From Eunapius fragilis (taxonomy: Eukaryota; Porifera; Demospongiae; Spongillida; Spongillidae): a stretch of DNA of 64,000 nt. A program made the position numbers and the translations under genes. The stretch spans positions 13,881,190 through 13,945,189 of the forward strand of contig OY811972.1 in the NCBI GenBank assembly GCA_963681505.1, written 5' to 3'. Below the pieces are notes generated by a model. The model did no database searches and was not told the origin of the DNA. It saw nothing but the letters and a program-made list of their open reading frames with translations. Positions 20,501-32,657 of the stretch are shown here, piece by piece. Position 1 is the stretch's first letter; each line of letters opens with the position of its first letter.

Positions 20501-23500
20501 CATCTTGACGTGATGTGCTTTCCAACACTCTTTCCCTCTGGGCAGTTTGGTGAATTTCACCCTCGAGACATGCACTTATCAGCATCTGAGTATGCTAAAT
20601 CTCGGCTGCTCAACAAAGATTCTCGATTCAGAAAAGATCCGCAATATATTTTCTTTTTGTTATGGCAGCAAGAGATGCGGCAGATTTCTGCAGGCATTTA
20701 CAATGTTCTTAAAACGACATCTAAGGGTAAAGTGCCTGTGCATGAATTCCTTTCCAGAGTTTCAAATTCTGATGAAGGTGTAGAAGCAAATCTTTCCACC
20801 ATATTTCAATCTGTGCGTGGGACTAAGCAGTACTGGTTCCATAGAAGTAGTGAATTGAAATGCATGCTGAGAGAGTATGGATCGCCAACTTTTTTTATTA
20901 CTTTAAGTTGTGCAGAGTACAACTCAACCCACATAGATAGGTACCTAAGGAAGGTCAATGACCATCCTCCTAGCTATCCCATATCTAAGCTTTGCATTGA
21001 AGATCCTGTTTCAGTGTCCAGAAAATTCTCTGCAAATTTTCATGAATTTTTTAACACCGTTCTACTAAAAGGATCTGTGCTGGGGGTAGTAGAGCATTTC
21101 TTTTGGAAAAAAGAATATCAGATGCGGGGAGCCCCTCATTATCATGCATTACTGTGGATTCAGGGAGCACCAGAGATTGGGAAGAGTGATCCAAAAGACG
21201 TTCTTGCGTGGATCCAAGAGCGCATAACATGCAAAATTCCTGATGCTGCCCTCAACCCTGAACTCCATGCATTGGTCACTAAATATCAAATGCATAAATG
21301 TACCAACTATTGCAAACGCAGGCAAAAGCTCAAAAGGGGGTTTATCACTAAATGCAGATTTAATTTTCCACGTGACGTGACTGAGCATGCAGTGCTAAAC
21401 CCAGTGGAGGAATGCCTCAAATCGAGGAAAAAAATTTACCTCCTTCCTCGAGCTGAACAGGAATGCAGAGTGAATGATTACAATCCACTACTGCTTCTGC
21501 TGTGGCAGGCCAATATGGACATACAGTTCACTGCTGAATCGTCGTTAACCCTAGCTCATTATGTAACAGGGTACGTAACCAAAGCAGAGAAGAGTAACAT
21601 GCAGGAAGTATGGCAAGAGGTCAATTCAAATAGCAGTATTTACAGCAAGCTTTGGTCCTTTGGTGTAAGGAGCTTACGTTCCAGAGAGTGTGGTCTCTAT
21701 GAAGCCAGTGACCTCATACTTGGAGACCACCTCACTGAGAAATCAGTAACTGTGAAATGGGTTGATACTGCAATGCCTCAAAAACGAAAACGCAGGCTTA
21801 AGAGTCATAAAAAGCTTGTTGAAGTTGAAAAGCTTGATCCCAGTTCCACAGATATATTAGAGGGGAGTATGGTAGACATATTTTACCCTGCTAGGCCAAA
21901 AGAGTTGGAGAATGTGTGCCTGTATGATTTTGTACAGTGGTACGAGTATCGTGGCGCTAGCAGTGATGGCACTAGGGTTTACCAGAAGTTAAAAAAGCCT
22001 CTTCTTCCAAATCACAAGCTGTTTGATCCCTCAAATGAAAACCAGAGAGAGGACTATTACTATTCTCTCATGTTGCTATTCATTCCGTTTCGAAATGAAT
22101 GTGATAATGTGAAAGAAGGGGAAACAGCTGAGGTTGCTTTTAACCGTCACATTGGTAGCAATGTTAATCTGTCAGAACACCACGAAAAACTGCAAGCATT
22201 GCTGAAAGCACAGACTGCAGTGAAGAAAATCAATGAAGTAAGAGAGGAGGAAGGGGTTGCTGCACCTCCTACAGAGGAAGATGCTTTCTTTAACGGGGAA
22301 GCTAAGGCAACAATGGAAGATGTGTTCCATCTGAATGAGCTACACACTGATACAGTTGAAGATCGGGTTGCTAAGCTCAATGCAGATCAATTAAGAATCT
22401 TCAATAACATTAATGACCATCTTTGCCACCAAAAACTGCATGAGAATAGCAAATGCTCCTGTACTACACATAAGCCCTTGTGTATGTTCATTAGTGGTGT
22501 GGGTGGTACAGGAAAATCCTTCCTAATTCATACGATCCGAGGAAAGGTTAATGAACTTTGGAAGGATAACAAAGACTCCATCAGGTGTGCACTCGCAGCT
22601 CCTACGGGATTGGCTGCATTTAACATAGATGGTGTAACTGTACATAGACTATTTCAACTACCAATAGAGCATGATTCTAAGACATCGACTTACTGGTCAC
22701 TTCCTAAAGAATCACTTAAAGTAATGCGAAACGGTTTCATGCATGTAAAGTTAATTATCATTGATGAGGTTAGCATGCTATCAAGCCTGACCTTAGCTTA
22801 CATTCATTTGAGGCTTGAAGAGTTGTTTGGAGGTGATCAATGGTTTGGGTCCATGAACATTCTGTTCTTTGGTGATTTACTACAGCTCCCTCCTGTTAAT
22901 GGTTCTATGGTGTTCCAAAACATTTCAAATAAAATCATTGCCGCAAGGCTAGGCTGTGTGACAGCAGTAAACATTTGGAGGGAATCTGTAGTGTATGATG
23001 AACTGACCATAAATGAACGACAAAAACGGGACCCAGAATTTGGTCAGTTATTAAATGAAGTCAGGGTGAATTGTATATCTGATAAAACTGTTGCACTTTT
23101 AAACACTGCTGTCATAAAATGCACAGCTGTAGAAAAATTCCAAGAACTATTAGGCCAGGGTTTGTCCCCTGTGTGCCTGTTTGCTACGAGACAATGTTGT
23201 GACCAATTTAACACAGAGATGCTTTCAAAAGCAGGCTCACAAATAGTACACATGTCCTGCATAGATGAGTTTGATGAAACAGCAGGGAAAGTGAAGTGGA
23301 CTAAAAGGGCATCATCTGCACTAGAAAAGTTAAATAAAGATTGTAATATGACTGCTGGTCTAGAGGCAGAGCTAAAACTGGCTGTAGGTGTTAGAGTCAT
23401 GCTAAGACGGAATCTAGATACCAGTCAAGGGTTGGTCAATGGAGCACTGGGTACTGTTTCTGCTATTAGCAAGGACTGCATTCAGGTTACATTTGATCAC

Positions 23501-24646
23501 ACTCCTAAATTGCCGTTTAAAATTGAACGCGTGCGTAGTAGGTTTCAAATATTACGCCATTTCTATGTGTACAGAAAACAGTTTCCTTTAATATTGGCAT
23601 TTGCAGTTACAATCCATAAATGCCAAGGTTTGTCATTAGACTGTGCAATTGTGGACCTGTCCAGGGATGTATTTGCAACAGGAATGGCCTATGTTGCCAT
23701 GTCACGTGTGAGAACACTGGCTGGTCTGTATCTCTTAGCATTTGATCCTACATCGATAAAAGTCAGCAGGGAGTGTACTGAAGAAGTAAACAGGTTACGT
23801 ACACTATATAGAAGTGACATTCCGTGTATAGAGCTGTCTGCAGTACCTAAACCAATAAAGAGTAAACCTCAGCGTATAGGTCTGACATTGGACAATATAC
23901 CTCCCCATCCTAGTACATCCACCAAAGCCCAGGTTAAATCCACTGTTTATAATCCTATAAAATCTAAGACATCAGGAAGTGGAAAAAGACCAAGAGGGCG
24001 GCCACCTAAGCAGTGTGCACCCAGTTCATCTACTATAGATCTTACTGTGGGTGATGTAAGGGTGCTTCGAGCAGAGAGAGTAACCACTTGGACACATCTC
24101 CGGTATTACCAAACGGATGAAGTGTGGCAACGTGAGAAATGTACACAACTGGGCCTTAGATTCCACAATACAAATAATTTTGAAATTGGTGGCCCCAACG
24201 TATTTTTAAATCGTCCTAACACTGAAAGAATATTGGGAGCAATAGGCGATGGCAATTGTCTCTTCAGATGTTTCTCACAAATAGTAACTGGTTCACCAGA
24301 TCAGCACTATGCTGTGAGAATGTGTATCATTAGGCACATGCGACACATATCTCACCTTATAATAACATCTGAACAGTATGAGGGGGGGGATGATATTGAG
24401 ACATATATAGCTACCACAAAAATGGATCAGATGGGTAGCTATGGTACACATATTGAAATGTTGACACTATCACACCTACTGTTGTGTAATGTAAACTCTT
24501 TTGATGCTGTGGCTTCAAATTGGTCATATGTGGCAGACCCTGGTCAGATTGATCCGAACATTCCTCAAAATGTTGAAAGAAAATCAATGTATATTTACTG
24601 GACGAATGGAAATCATTTTGATGTTATAACCTCACAGCTGCCATAA
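17515..24646 (+). CDS. Helitron protein: Rep (HUH) - Pif1 helicase - OTU protease
   Basis: Two exons: 17515-18327 (donor AAAG/gtatgt) and 18697-24646 (acceptor tatag), in frame. Exon 1 encodes a Lys/Arg-rich tail of 45-bp repeats (YKADPEKKKASVRDS, then KRRRYEEDLEENRAA types) but carries an in-frame TAG at 17911. Exon 2 includes a 1980-codon ORF starting at 18704, used for numbering: Cys-rich zinc-binding region about 333-385; HUH motif H812-Y-H814 in RGAPHYHALLW; paired tyrosines in AHYVTGYVTK (Y953, Y957); Pif1 Walker A GVGGTGKS 1265-1272, Walker B IIDEVSM (D1354-E1355), late helicase motif YVAMSRVRT; AT-hook RPRGRPPK near 1762-1769; OTU domain with GDGNCLF (Cys1852) and NHFD (His1971). It would nick, unwind and copy its DNA by rolling-circle replication. 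Catalytic motifs are intact. Element termini were not identified. Confidence 0.9.
17590..18180 (+). repeat. 45-bp coding minisatellite in Helitron exon 1
   Basis: Three copies of a YKADPEKKKASVRDS unit, then about ten copies of a KRRRYEEDLEENRAA unit. In one unit an AGG codon is TAG (17911-17913). Confidence 0.95.
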
Positions 24647-25730
24647 AGAGTCCAGTTTAGTTAACCATTGGACTAAATTGCACTGTAGCAGTCCAGTCCC
24701 TTGTAGTGGTGGCATACACATTGCTGACAAACTTCTGATCGCTATGCTTGTCTGCACTTAATACTATGACTGAGTTCTTTGTCCACCAAATATTGTGATT
24801 GGACTGGTCTAGCTGACAGAAGCAGACCAAGGCTGTAATTCAGCCTATTTATATGGTGTATGCATGTATTGTGTATTTGTGTATTTGTGTATTTGTGTAT
24901 ATTTGGTATAATACAAGGCTCAGATTTTCTTTTGTAGCAAGTGGCTGCAGACAGTTGCCTTGCATTGTGTATGTCACCAGTTGTTGAGTTGTGTCCAGCA
25001 AGACCACTAAATGGTAACCATAACAGTAGACCAGTTGAAGCCACATATTGCATTAACATGGAAGTAATGAAAATTCAATTCTGCCAGATAACGTTCTGTT
25101 AGGTGGCATGATTAAACCTTGAATTGTACATATGCCAAAAGCAGGCTACAATGAGTGAGCTGGTGCTCATGACACCCCCACCTTTGAGTGGATAATACAT
25201 ATATCTCTGCAAACCAACAGAGATATATGGGGGACCTGCTCCCATGGCCAATGTAAATGCTACATTTGTGTGTTTGCAAACTGCAATTTATAATCTGTGT
25301 TGGTGATGCGCACAACAATTCATGATACATGCAAAAGTGTGGTATTCACCTAACTTAAGCCAATCTCATGTACATTTCAAGTGCTTTGTTCATTGTACAC
25401 ACCACCAGCACTAACAGCAGACTTTCTTGCCACCACATGCCGCCAATAGTCTTGTACTTTTGCAAATCAACTTTTTATAGCCACCATAAGGTACTTCTAC
25501 TCTCACATTTATGTAAAATCAGACCTTCTGCCCACACTCATAACGCTGCAGACCCTGTTCACCTGAAAACATATCCTTATCAATCTACATGGTGCCATGT
25601 TATCCCAGATCTACATGCAGTCATGTAGTTCACTTCCTGAGTTCTCACACTATCCATCTTTACTTCATGTAGGCTACACCTCCATGTTTAGATTGGAGCA
25701 TTTTCAAATTTGACCAATAAAATTTTAGCA
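24647..25730. other. No gene seen
   Basis: No exon-like ORF. A short TGTGTATT repeat lies near 24869-24905. The Helitron 3' end presumably falls here or nearby, but I could not fix a CTRR end with hairpin. Confidence 0.5.
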
Positions 25731-25759
25731 CATGCCGTTTATATGATGGAATCGGACCA

Positions 25760-25860
25760 ATAGAATTATAGCACAGTCTGCACACGTGTTAAGGCTTTGC
25801 AGGTATAAAAGTCAGTCATGCACCCGCTGAAATATAGTGCACTTTGAAAAAAGAGGTAAG
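25760..25860 (+). promoter_or_regulatory. CCAAT/TATA promoter and 5' UTR intron
   Basis: GGACCAATAGA near 25755 and GTATAAAAG near 25802 are followed by a probable 5' UTR. A donor (GAG/gtaaga) near 25855 pairs with an acceptor (tgtag) immediately before the ATG at 25967. Confidence 0.6.
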
Positions 25861-26398
25861 AAATTAATAATATACTCTATGTGGATTCACGTGTAAACTT
25901 GCTTGAAAAAAGAATAAGGTAAAATTTTTTAAAATCATACTCTCTGTCTCTGTCACGTACATGTAGATGGCAGCAGATGACCTTACGGGGTTTTTTCATC
26001 AAGAGGGGTCGGAGGAGGAAGAGAATGAAGAGGATGACATAAATCCTCCGACTCCTCTCCCCTTCACCCCGCCACCTCCAGAAGCCCCGCCACTACCAGC
26101 AGCGCTGCCCCCGCCGGCACCACCAGCGCTACCCCCGCCGGCACCACCAGCGCTGCCCCCACCGGCACCACCAGCGCTGCCCCCGCCGGCACCACCAGCG
26201 CTACCCCCGCCGGCACCACCAGCGCTACCCCCGCCTAGTCTCGTACCCAGACCCACGCCACAGCAGCGGGTGGATTACATCACCGCTACGTGGAAGTAGG
26301 GTCTGGAGAATCTCTCGGCAAAATCGTGGCCAGTGGAATGTAATGATTAATAATAATTCATACCACTGTCACGCGCTGCGGGTGACTAGGCAATTAAG

Positions 26399-26764
26399 AT
26401 GGCTTCATTGTGCGTTATGTGTGGCTTTCAGTCGGTGCCGAAGTAGAGAAGGTTATTGCACAGCACCTCTACATTACCCTCGCCGAGGCGACTAACGCAC
26501 GATAGAATGGACGTCGATATCGATGTACCTTCCAGTGTGCTTTGTATAAGATGTTTTAGGTTGTTTGATAAATGCATCAAATTGAAGCGCGAACTAGATT
26601 TGGCGGAGCAAGAAGCAGCAGCTTGTGTTAAAGTGATGTCTGATACATATACAGCTCCTTCTGTCTCCTCTGAGGTTCATACTCCAGTGCAAAGAAAGAG
26701 GTCATCTGATAATCGTGGTGACCTAGTGGGTAATCAATTGTCACCTGCAGTGTCGGTAAGATGA
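26399..26764 (+). pseudogene. C-x2-C zinc-finger-like ORF of the TA element
   Basis: MASLCVMCGFQSVPK, a stop, then in the next ORF VLCIRCFRLFDKCIKLKREL. Two C-x2-C pairs suggest a zinc-binding N-terminus. A related CLRCYRRLERIVKGL occurs in the element at 29896-30668. Confidence 0.5.
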
Positions 26765-26892
26765 GTGGGATAACCGTTCCGCTACCCTGTCTAGTAGAAG
26801 GGCATCGCTGTTTGCGTCTCCTGCATTCACTGCTGTAGCATCTCTCCTTGTTAGTGCTTCGATCTGGTCCTTCATTAACGCGTGAAGGGACT

Positions 26893-27153
26893 AATGCGCC
26901 TATCATTGTTACCTGAGACCCCCCCCCCGGGGCATTAGGAGGGATTTGACCTTTATTAAAGCAAACTGCCCCTGGTTGGGGGTTAAAAACTGGTCAATTG
27001 TTTATACTACATGTACGTGGTCTGATAAAAGGTCAAACGCGTGCCCGACTACGGTCAAATGTGTGGCCAGTTATGATTTCACGCGTCTAATCCCCACCTA
27101 ATCCCGACTTCGCCCCAGGGGAGGGGGGTCTCACGTAACAATGATAGGTGCAT
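26893..27153. mobile_element. Nested MITE
   Basis: Inverted ends of about 31 bp (ATGCGCCTATCATTGTTACC and its complement, two mismatches), no ORF, inserted inside the TA element. Confidence 0.75.
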
Positions 27154-27309
27154 AACAACGATGACTACTGACCCATCGGTTCTTCCCGCTCGTCTGTCGA
27201 ACAGTGTAGGCAGGATCCAAACAAACTGATCATGAAAACAAGTTTGCTTGTCCCCAGTGTTTAGGGGGGCCAAGGTCTAATCGAATCCGGCGACCATGCG
27301 GCAACCTAC

Positions 27310-27508
27310 GTATACGCAGCAGATATCTGCAGAAGGACTTCCCGCTTCCAGTTGGTAAAGAAACGAAGACATCACAACCACTCATAAAGGCTTCAATAGC
27401 TGCTCGCTGGTCAGGAGTTACACACTGAAAGCCAAGCTTGATTGCAGCGTAGGTGATCTCGTCTGAATCCACGATTACGAACGCGTGACTGTCACGCGAA
27501 AAATTCAA
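27310..27508 (-). pseudogene. RecQ-like helicase N-terminal fragment
   Basis: Encodes IKLGFQCVTPDQRAAIEAF followed by DVFVSLPTGSGKSFCR, i.e. a Q-motif region and Walker A of a RecQ/superfamily 2 helicase, then loses similarity. No downstream motifs, so it is a truncated cargo gene. Confidence 0.75.
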
Positions 27509-27764
27509 TTAAAATCACCAATTGCGCATGCTCGCAATCCGATTGGAACGTTCAGATTCGAACGCCACTGGCCACGATTTTGCCGAGAGATTCTCCAGAC
27601 CCTACTTCCACGTAGCGGTGATGTAATCCACCCGCTGCTGTGGCGTGGGTCTGGGTACGAGACTAACCCCCGCCGGCACCACCAGCGCTGCCCCCACCGG
27701 CACCACCAGCGCTGCCCCCGCCGGCACCACCAGCGCTACCCCCGCCGGCACCACCAGCGCTGCC

Positions 27765-28245
27765 ACCGCCGCCTGTGCTCCCTCCCTGGCCACTGCCACC
27801 CTGGCAGAACCCAGCATGGCGGGGAGGCCGGGGAGGAGGACGTCCCCGCAGGAGACGAGGGCGCGGGCGAGGACAACAAATAATTTATACATCATATAAT
27901 TATAATTATTATTATTAAAGTTATTTATTGAAATGATACTACATATAATATACAACATTTACAGTTTTAAGCTACACAGTTTTACTAAGAGCGCTGCCCC
28001 CGCTGCCACCGCCGCCTGTGCTCCCTCCCTGGCCTGCATGGCCACTGCCACCCTGGCAGAACCCAGCATGGCGGGGAGGCCGGGGAGGAGGACGTCCCCG
28101 CAGGAGACGAGGGCGCGGGCGAGGACAACCAATAATTAATAGTACAAATTCATATAATTATAATTCTTATTATTAAAGTTATTTATTGAAAAGATACTAC
28201 ATATACAACATTTACAGTTTTAAGCTACACAATTTTACTAAACAA
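27765..28245 (+). repeat. Tandem duplication of the Pro/RGG gene 3' end
   Basis: About 225 bp (CTGCCACCGCC through TTTACTAA) is repeated at 27995-28245, including the RGG-encoding end and the AT-rich 3' UTR. The second copy lacks an upstream reading frame. Confidence 0.85.
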
Positions 28246-28279
28246 AAAACAATACACTGAAACGGAGAAGGTGAGGAGA

Positions 28280-28486
28280 CTAACATCCAGTTGCCATTGA
28301 ACGGGACAGCAGAGCTCTGGCATTCGCTCTAACTAGGACCAAGTTTAACCTGCCATAGAGAGCCGAAGTGGCCTGGGACTTGCAACCATTTGATCTAATT
28401 ACCAGGCGCGCTGCCAGTCGAGAAAGGTTTGTCTGTGCTTCTTGACCCCAACATCCATAAACCTCAACTGCCAAAGGTACACACAC
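28280..28486 (-). pseudogene. RT element C-terminal relic
   Basis: VPLAVEVYGCWGQEA, LSRLAARLVIR, YGRLNLVLVRANARALLSR: the far C-terminus of the same RT family as 11960-13840. Confidence 0.7.
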
Positions 28487-28623
28487 ACACCCAAGCTCTG
28501 AGCACTTTGTGTCATTGCTGGCATGTTTTCTGTTTGTTATTGCATTAAGAATTAAAGGGGATCGTCCAAATTCTATGTGCTCTTCCTACATTTCATCGAC
28601 TACGGTGAAAAAAAACCTATGAA

Positions 28624-28919
28624 ACAAGTAAATAAAAACATTCTCTAACGAGAGAGTTGTTGGTATATAGGATTGACCAATGGTGGTGTAAAAAGCACGG
28701 AAACAAGAGTGACAGAAATTTTACTCGAAAATTGAAATTGGCCTATATTTAGCACGCTCACAAAATAACAGCGCATGCCTGAGTAATGTGCTAAATATAG
28801 GCCAATTTCAATTTTCGAGTAAAATTTCTGTCACTCTTGTTTCCGTGCTTTTTACACCACCATTGGTCAATCCTATATACCAACAACTCTCTCGTTAGAG
28901 AATGTTTTTATTTACTTGT
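28624..28919. mobile_element. Fold-back MITE, copy C
   Basis: Near-perfect 296 bp palindrome with ends matching copies A and B (ACAAGTAAATAAAAACATTC) but a more diverged interior. Confidence 0.9.
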
Positions 28920-29016
28920 TAGCCATACATTTCAATGGCAAGCATTACTTTCTTTTAGTTGTCTTGTAATTTTCTCAAAATCCTACATAAGCCCGAATTT
29001 CTCTTGCACTGCCCCA

Positions 29017-29407
29017 TATAGACCAGTTGCGGCGCGAACGTTTATCGTTGGGATGGCCTTACAAGGCCATAATAACGACGAACGTGTTAGTCGTGGGTGT
29101 CAATTTCGGCGGCCATTTTGGTGGGCAAAATGTACAGGTGAGTATGGGCCAAAATGGAATGGTCACGAGTTGTGTACAATCGGCTGAATAAATCGGTTCC
29201 AAAAGAATTGTGACAGGTAAACATTCAAATTTCTTACCGATAGCTAACTTTTTCGAACCGATTTGTTCAGCCGATTGTACACAAATCGTGACCATTCCAT
29301 TTTGGAGCATACTCACCTGCACATTTTGCCCACCAAAATGGCCGCCGAAATTGACGCCCACGACTTAACACCATACGGATAAACGTTCGCGCCGCAACTG
29401 GTCTATA
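29017..29407. mobile_element. Long-arm palindromic element
   Basis: Ends TATAGACCAGTTGCGGCGCG and complement, arms about 170 bp with several mismatches, short centre, no coding potential. Confidence 0.85.
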
Positions 29408-29893
29408 CTATAAGTCAGAGATGAGAATGTTTGATTGTTCACATTTTAAGGGTCACAGCGGCCCTTAATGTTTAAAATTTAAGTGGAAAGTAGTAGGCAT
29501 ATTTAGGTGATAGCCCATACATCATTTCTATTGTAAGTTTAAGTCACTACATCTATTGTACATGATCAAGATATTTTAATCAGATTTTACTAGGCGAATT
29601 ACAAGTAATTTTGTTCATGACGTAAGCGATTATCTTTGTTTATACGGCTGAAAAATGTCGGCCTATCGCAAGGTGAGTTCTTCGATGATATAAGGAGGTA
29701 CGGGTGGAAGGAGGAGGAGGGATAACTAGTTTAGGAGCTGACAGGGGCGGATACAGAGGGGTTTGGGGGTTGCAACTCCTCCTTTCATATAAGGTTCTCC
29801 CCCTTCCCCCTTTTCCATTAGATACAGCCCCCCCCCCCCCCCCCTCCCCGCACTCTATTATATCAAGTCTGAAACTGACAGCACCCTCCCCCC
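29408..29893. other. No gene seen
   Basis: Non-coding, ending in a poly-C rich tract near 29830-29895. Confidence 0.5.
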
Positions 29894-30076
29894 TAGTCTC
29901 GTAAGCCAGACGTACTTCGACGTACCGTACTATGACGTGGACTGGGGACTAGTACTAGCACGAGTAGTACGTCTGGGGACATCGGCCACTAATTATTTAT
30001 TCCGACCCAAATTCCAGCAGACCCAATCAGATTACAGTTTACATAATGTCATGTGACCTCTAGCGCATTCCTTAAT

Positions 30077-30270
30077 ATGGCAGAATCGGTAATAGACGCT
30101 ATAGATGCAGCAGCTACATTTCTTGGCTATTCGCAGTTGCGTAAACCACAGGAATCGGCTGTGAAGCACTGAGAGATATTTCTGTTACCCTTCCGACTGG
30201 TAGTGGCAAGTCCTTGTGCTATTACTTGCTCCCTAACGCTTTTGACGAACAGCAGATAAGTCCATAGTTT
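30077..30270 (+). pseudogene. RecQ-like helicase N-terminal fragment 2
   Basis: MAESVIDAIDAAATFLGY then QLRKPQESAVKH and a stop at 30170; in the shifted frame LPTGSGKSLCYYLLPNAF follows (Walker A). Frameshifted and truncated. Confidence 0.7.
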
Positions 30271-30498
30271 TAGTTGTATTAGCCCTTTGACAATTCTTTC
30301 TAGACGTCTGTAGCAGCGAAGGCAAGCGTACGCACCTCTAAAATAACTATCACTAACGGCGGCTTTATTCGAAGGTTCAGCAACGGCATTCTTTACGAGT
30401 GCAAGATTATCTGGGCAGGTTTCTATCTTCCTACGTTGGCCAGGCTTTTCAACCACACACGAGGCATTTAGTATGCATGCTGTTGTGCCATGTTTCAT
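30260..30498 (-). pseudogene. C-x2-C zinc-finger-like fragment 2
   Basis: Encodes KPGQRRKIETCPDNLALVK and YACLRCYRRLERIVKGL, matching the spacing in the 26.4 kb ORF. Confidence 0.5.
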
Positions 30499-30689
30499 GT
30501 GACTTGGGATTATGAATAATGTTTTTCATGTGACGCGGTTACGTGATTAAACTCCAGATAGCATGTTTGAATATGCATTAGTGGCCGATGTCACCAGACG
30601 TACTACTCGTGGTAGTCCCCAGTCCACGTCATAGTAGGGTACGTCGAAGTACATCTGGCTTGCGAGAGTACCCCCCCCCCCCCCCCCCC

Positions 30690-32480
30690 CTCCACTTTAA
30701 TTTTCGTGTGAGGTCTGACCTGAAACCCCCGGGGGCCCCCCTTTTCGAAAATCCTGTACCGCCCCTAACGTATCCATATTCCACAAGCGCACTGACCAAC
30801 AAATAAAAATAAAAACATGGCGTGCAGTATGGAATCCGTGCCCCCCGCCCCCAAAAAATAAAATAAAATTCTCACATGCATGGTTTCGGTTGGCCACTCA
30901 TAGTTAACTACTGAGATGGCCACAAATGGACATGGTTCAAAAGCCAGTGGCATCAGGTGATCCAGCCCTCCCGCGCAACACATATGTCGACGATTGTGGA
31001 CAATGAATGCACATTCGTGGACACTGTAATGAGACAATCCATGGTAGAGCATCACAACTTTTGCCACGACCTTCTCATATTTTTTTTATTTTTCAGTAAT
31101 CTAATAGTGCTTATAGAGATTAGTTATTATGCAGAGTTTCACTTTCTGATACACTTCTATTAATTGGCAATATTTTATCAACTTTGTAAGTGCCATGAAA
31201 TGTTGTGATTACTATCACTGTTTTGCAAAGCTACAGTAATGTGTCAATAAAGTTTTAATTGAAACTGTTACTAACACTACAATGCACTCACCTCATGGGT
31301 GTACACACATGTATGTATTGTGAGATAACCTTAATAATTTTAATATTTTGACTAGTTGTTTTACACTTGTCTAATTATCTCAAAACACCATAATTCATTT
31401 TTATCAATTTTACCACGTGACGAGATAGGTTATGAGATAGTTAATTCATTAAAATTAATTATGGGTATCCGTTCTGCTGGTAAGTTATAAATGGATTTAT
31501 GTCAAAAACTTTGAACTGCCACTTGACCACAAAGTTTACACAGATGTAACAATGCTATTAAAACAATGTAACTACGCTAAAAAGGCGTAGCCCAAGCTGC
31601 GAAAGAACGCGAAGGTCTGTCACGTAAGATTGGTCCCCCCAAAAAATGTCCCCCCGGACCAAATATTTCAGGGAAAAATGGTCCGGGGGGGACCAATATT
31701 TTTTGATAAAATCGGTCCCCCTTTGAAACATTTGGTCCCCCTTACTGCAGGTGAAATAAATGGTCCCCCCTTGAAAACATTTGCTTCCACCCCCCCTCTC
31801 CCACTTTTACCATTGGTTCCATTTTTGTATAGCTAAATTAAAAAGTCCCATTATTAATAAATAAGCTATTTTTACATAACATGTACAATGTAGGTCCCCC
31901 TACTTCGTCTCATTGATCTCCAGCTTTAGATGCTTCGCTCTCAAAAACATGTTTGAGGTGTAGCTACAGATTCTACATTGATTAATAATCATATGTCACA
32001 TGTTACATACATATATATACAGGAAAATGAAATGCTAAGGGTTATAAATATAAATTAAAGTTCTTTGCTGCATTTACATGTATCAGTTGATTTCATTTGC
32101 TTCTCTGTGATACTTTCACATTTTATATGGTACCATTGCATTGACTACACTGCACAAAGTTTCCACTTCATGGTGCCTTTGTAATATCCCATGGCTGTCT
32201 GCAGGTGCAAAAAACTTTAGCTGTTTTTTGTATGGAAATACAATTTCGCGTTCCTCACGCCTACATAGTTGGATACGCCCATATTTTGGGATCGAAAGTT
32301 TGGTGCCGCCAAAGCTGTAACAAAGCTGTAACAAAGCCGCACCGTGCACGCCGGGCCTGTGATTATTGCCGTACCGTCCTTAACAAAGTTTCGGCTTGTG
32401 CGACATTTCCCCCCCCCCCTCCCCCTACCCGATTACGCATTTACTTTAAACTGCGCACAAATAAGTATAATTATCTATCT
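30690..32480. other. No gene; C-rich and AT-rich DNA
   Basis: Contains an irregular GGTCCCCC-type repeat patch at about 31630-31800 (short units alternating with AAATATTT-like spacers) and otherwise AT-rich sequence with no exons seen. Confidence 0.55.
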
Positions 32481-32495
32481 ATATATATAACGGTG

Positions 32496-32497
<2 letters not shown>

Positions 32498-32541
<44 letters not shown>
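32498..32541. repeat. (GT)n microsatellite
   Basis: Uninterrupted GT run. Confidence 0.95.
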
Positions 32542-32543
<2 letters not shown>

Positions 32544-32657
32544 TGCACGTTTTTTGGGTTCGAATCCTAGTGTTTGGGTTCAAATCCTGGTGAGGTCGAT
32601 TTTTTTGTTCTTTTTGTTTGATTAATGAATAACAAAAAGTCACGAAAATGATGCCGA

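Larger units (their letters stand above)
26238..27663. mobile_element. TA-flanked TIR transposon with zinc-finger and RecQ-like fragments
   Basis: TIRs of about 98 bp start GTCTCGTACCCAGACCCACG; TA flanks at 26236-26237 and 27664-27665. Inside are a plus-strand zinc-finger-like ORF and a minus-strand helicase fragment in convergent orientation, plus a nested MITE. A deleted relative of an autonomous element; compare 29896-30668. Confidence 0.85.
25967..27918 (+). pseudogene. Proline-rich/RGG protein gene interrupted by a transposon
   Basis: The 5' part encodes MAADDLTGFFHQEG, an acidic stretch (EEEENEEDD) and a 24-bp repeat array giving A-P-P-A-L-P-P-P. At 26236 the array is cut by a TA-flanked element (26238-27663). 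The array resumes at 27667 and runs into a GC-rich end with PPWQNPAW, then RGGRGGGRPRRRRGRGRG, stopping at 27918. Pro-rich plus Arg/Gly-rich composition suggests an RNA-binding, low-complexity protein (inference). Precise removal of the insert and one TA would leave the two halves out of frame by one base, so either the repeat array changed as well or this copy was already damaged. Confidence 0.6.
29896..30668. mobile_element. TA-flanked TIR element, second family member
   Basis: Left end GTCTCGTAAGCCAGACGTAC, right end its imperfect complement, about 95 bp TIRs, TA on both sides within a C-rich tract. It holds a RecQ-like fragment (+) and a C-x2-C fragment (-), converging as in 26238-27663 but in the opposite overall orientation. 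Confidence 0.8.

Noticed and set aside
24647..25000. Helitron 3' end
   Set aside because: No CTRR preceded by a convincing hairpin could be fixed by eye.
25999..26256. Gly/Ala-rich ORF antisense to the proline repeat
   Set aside because: Mirror of a GC-rich coding repeat; promoter and 5' intron support the plus strand.
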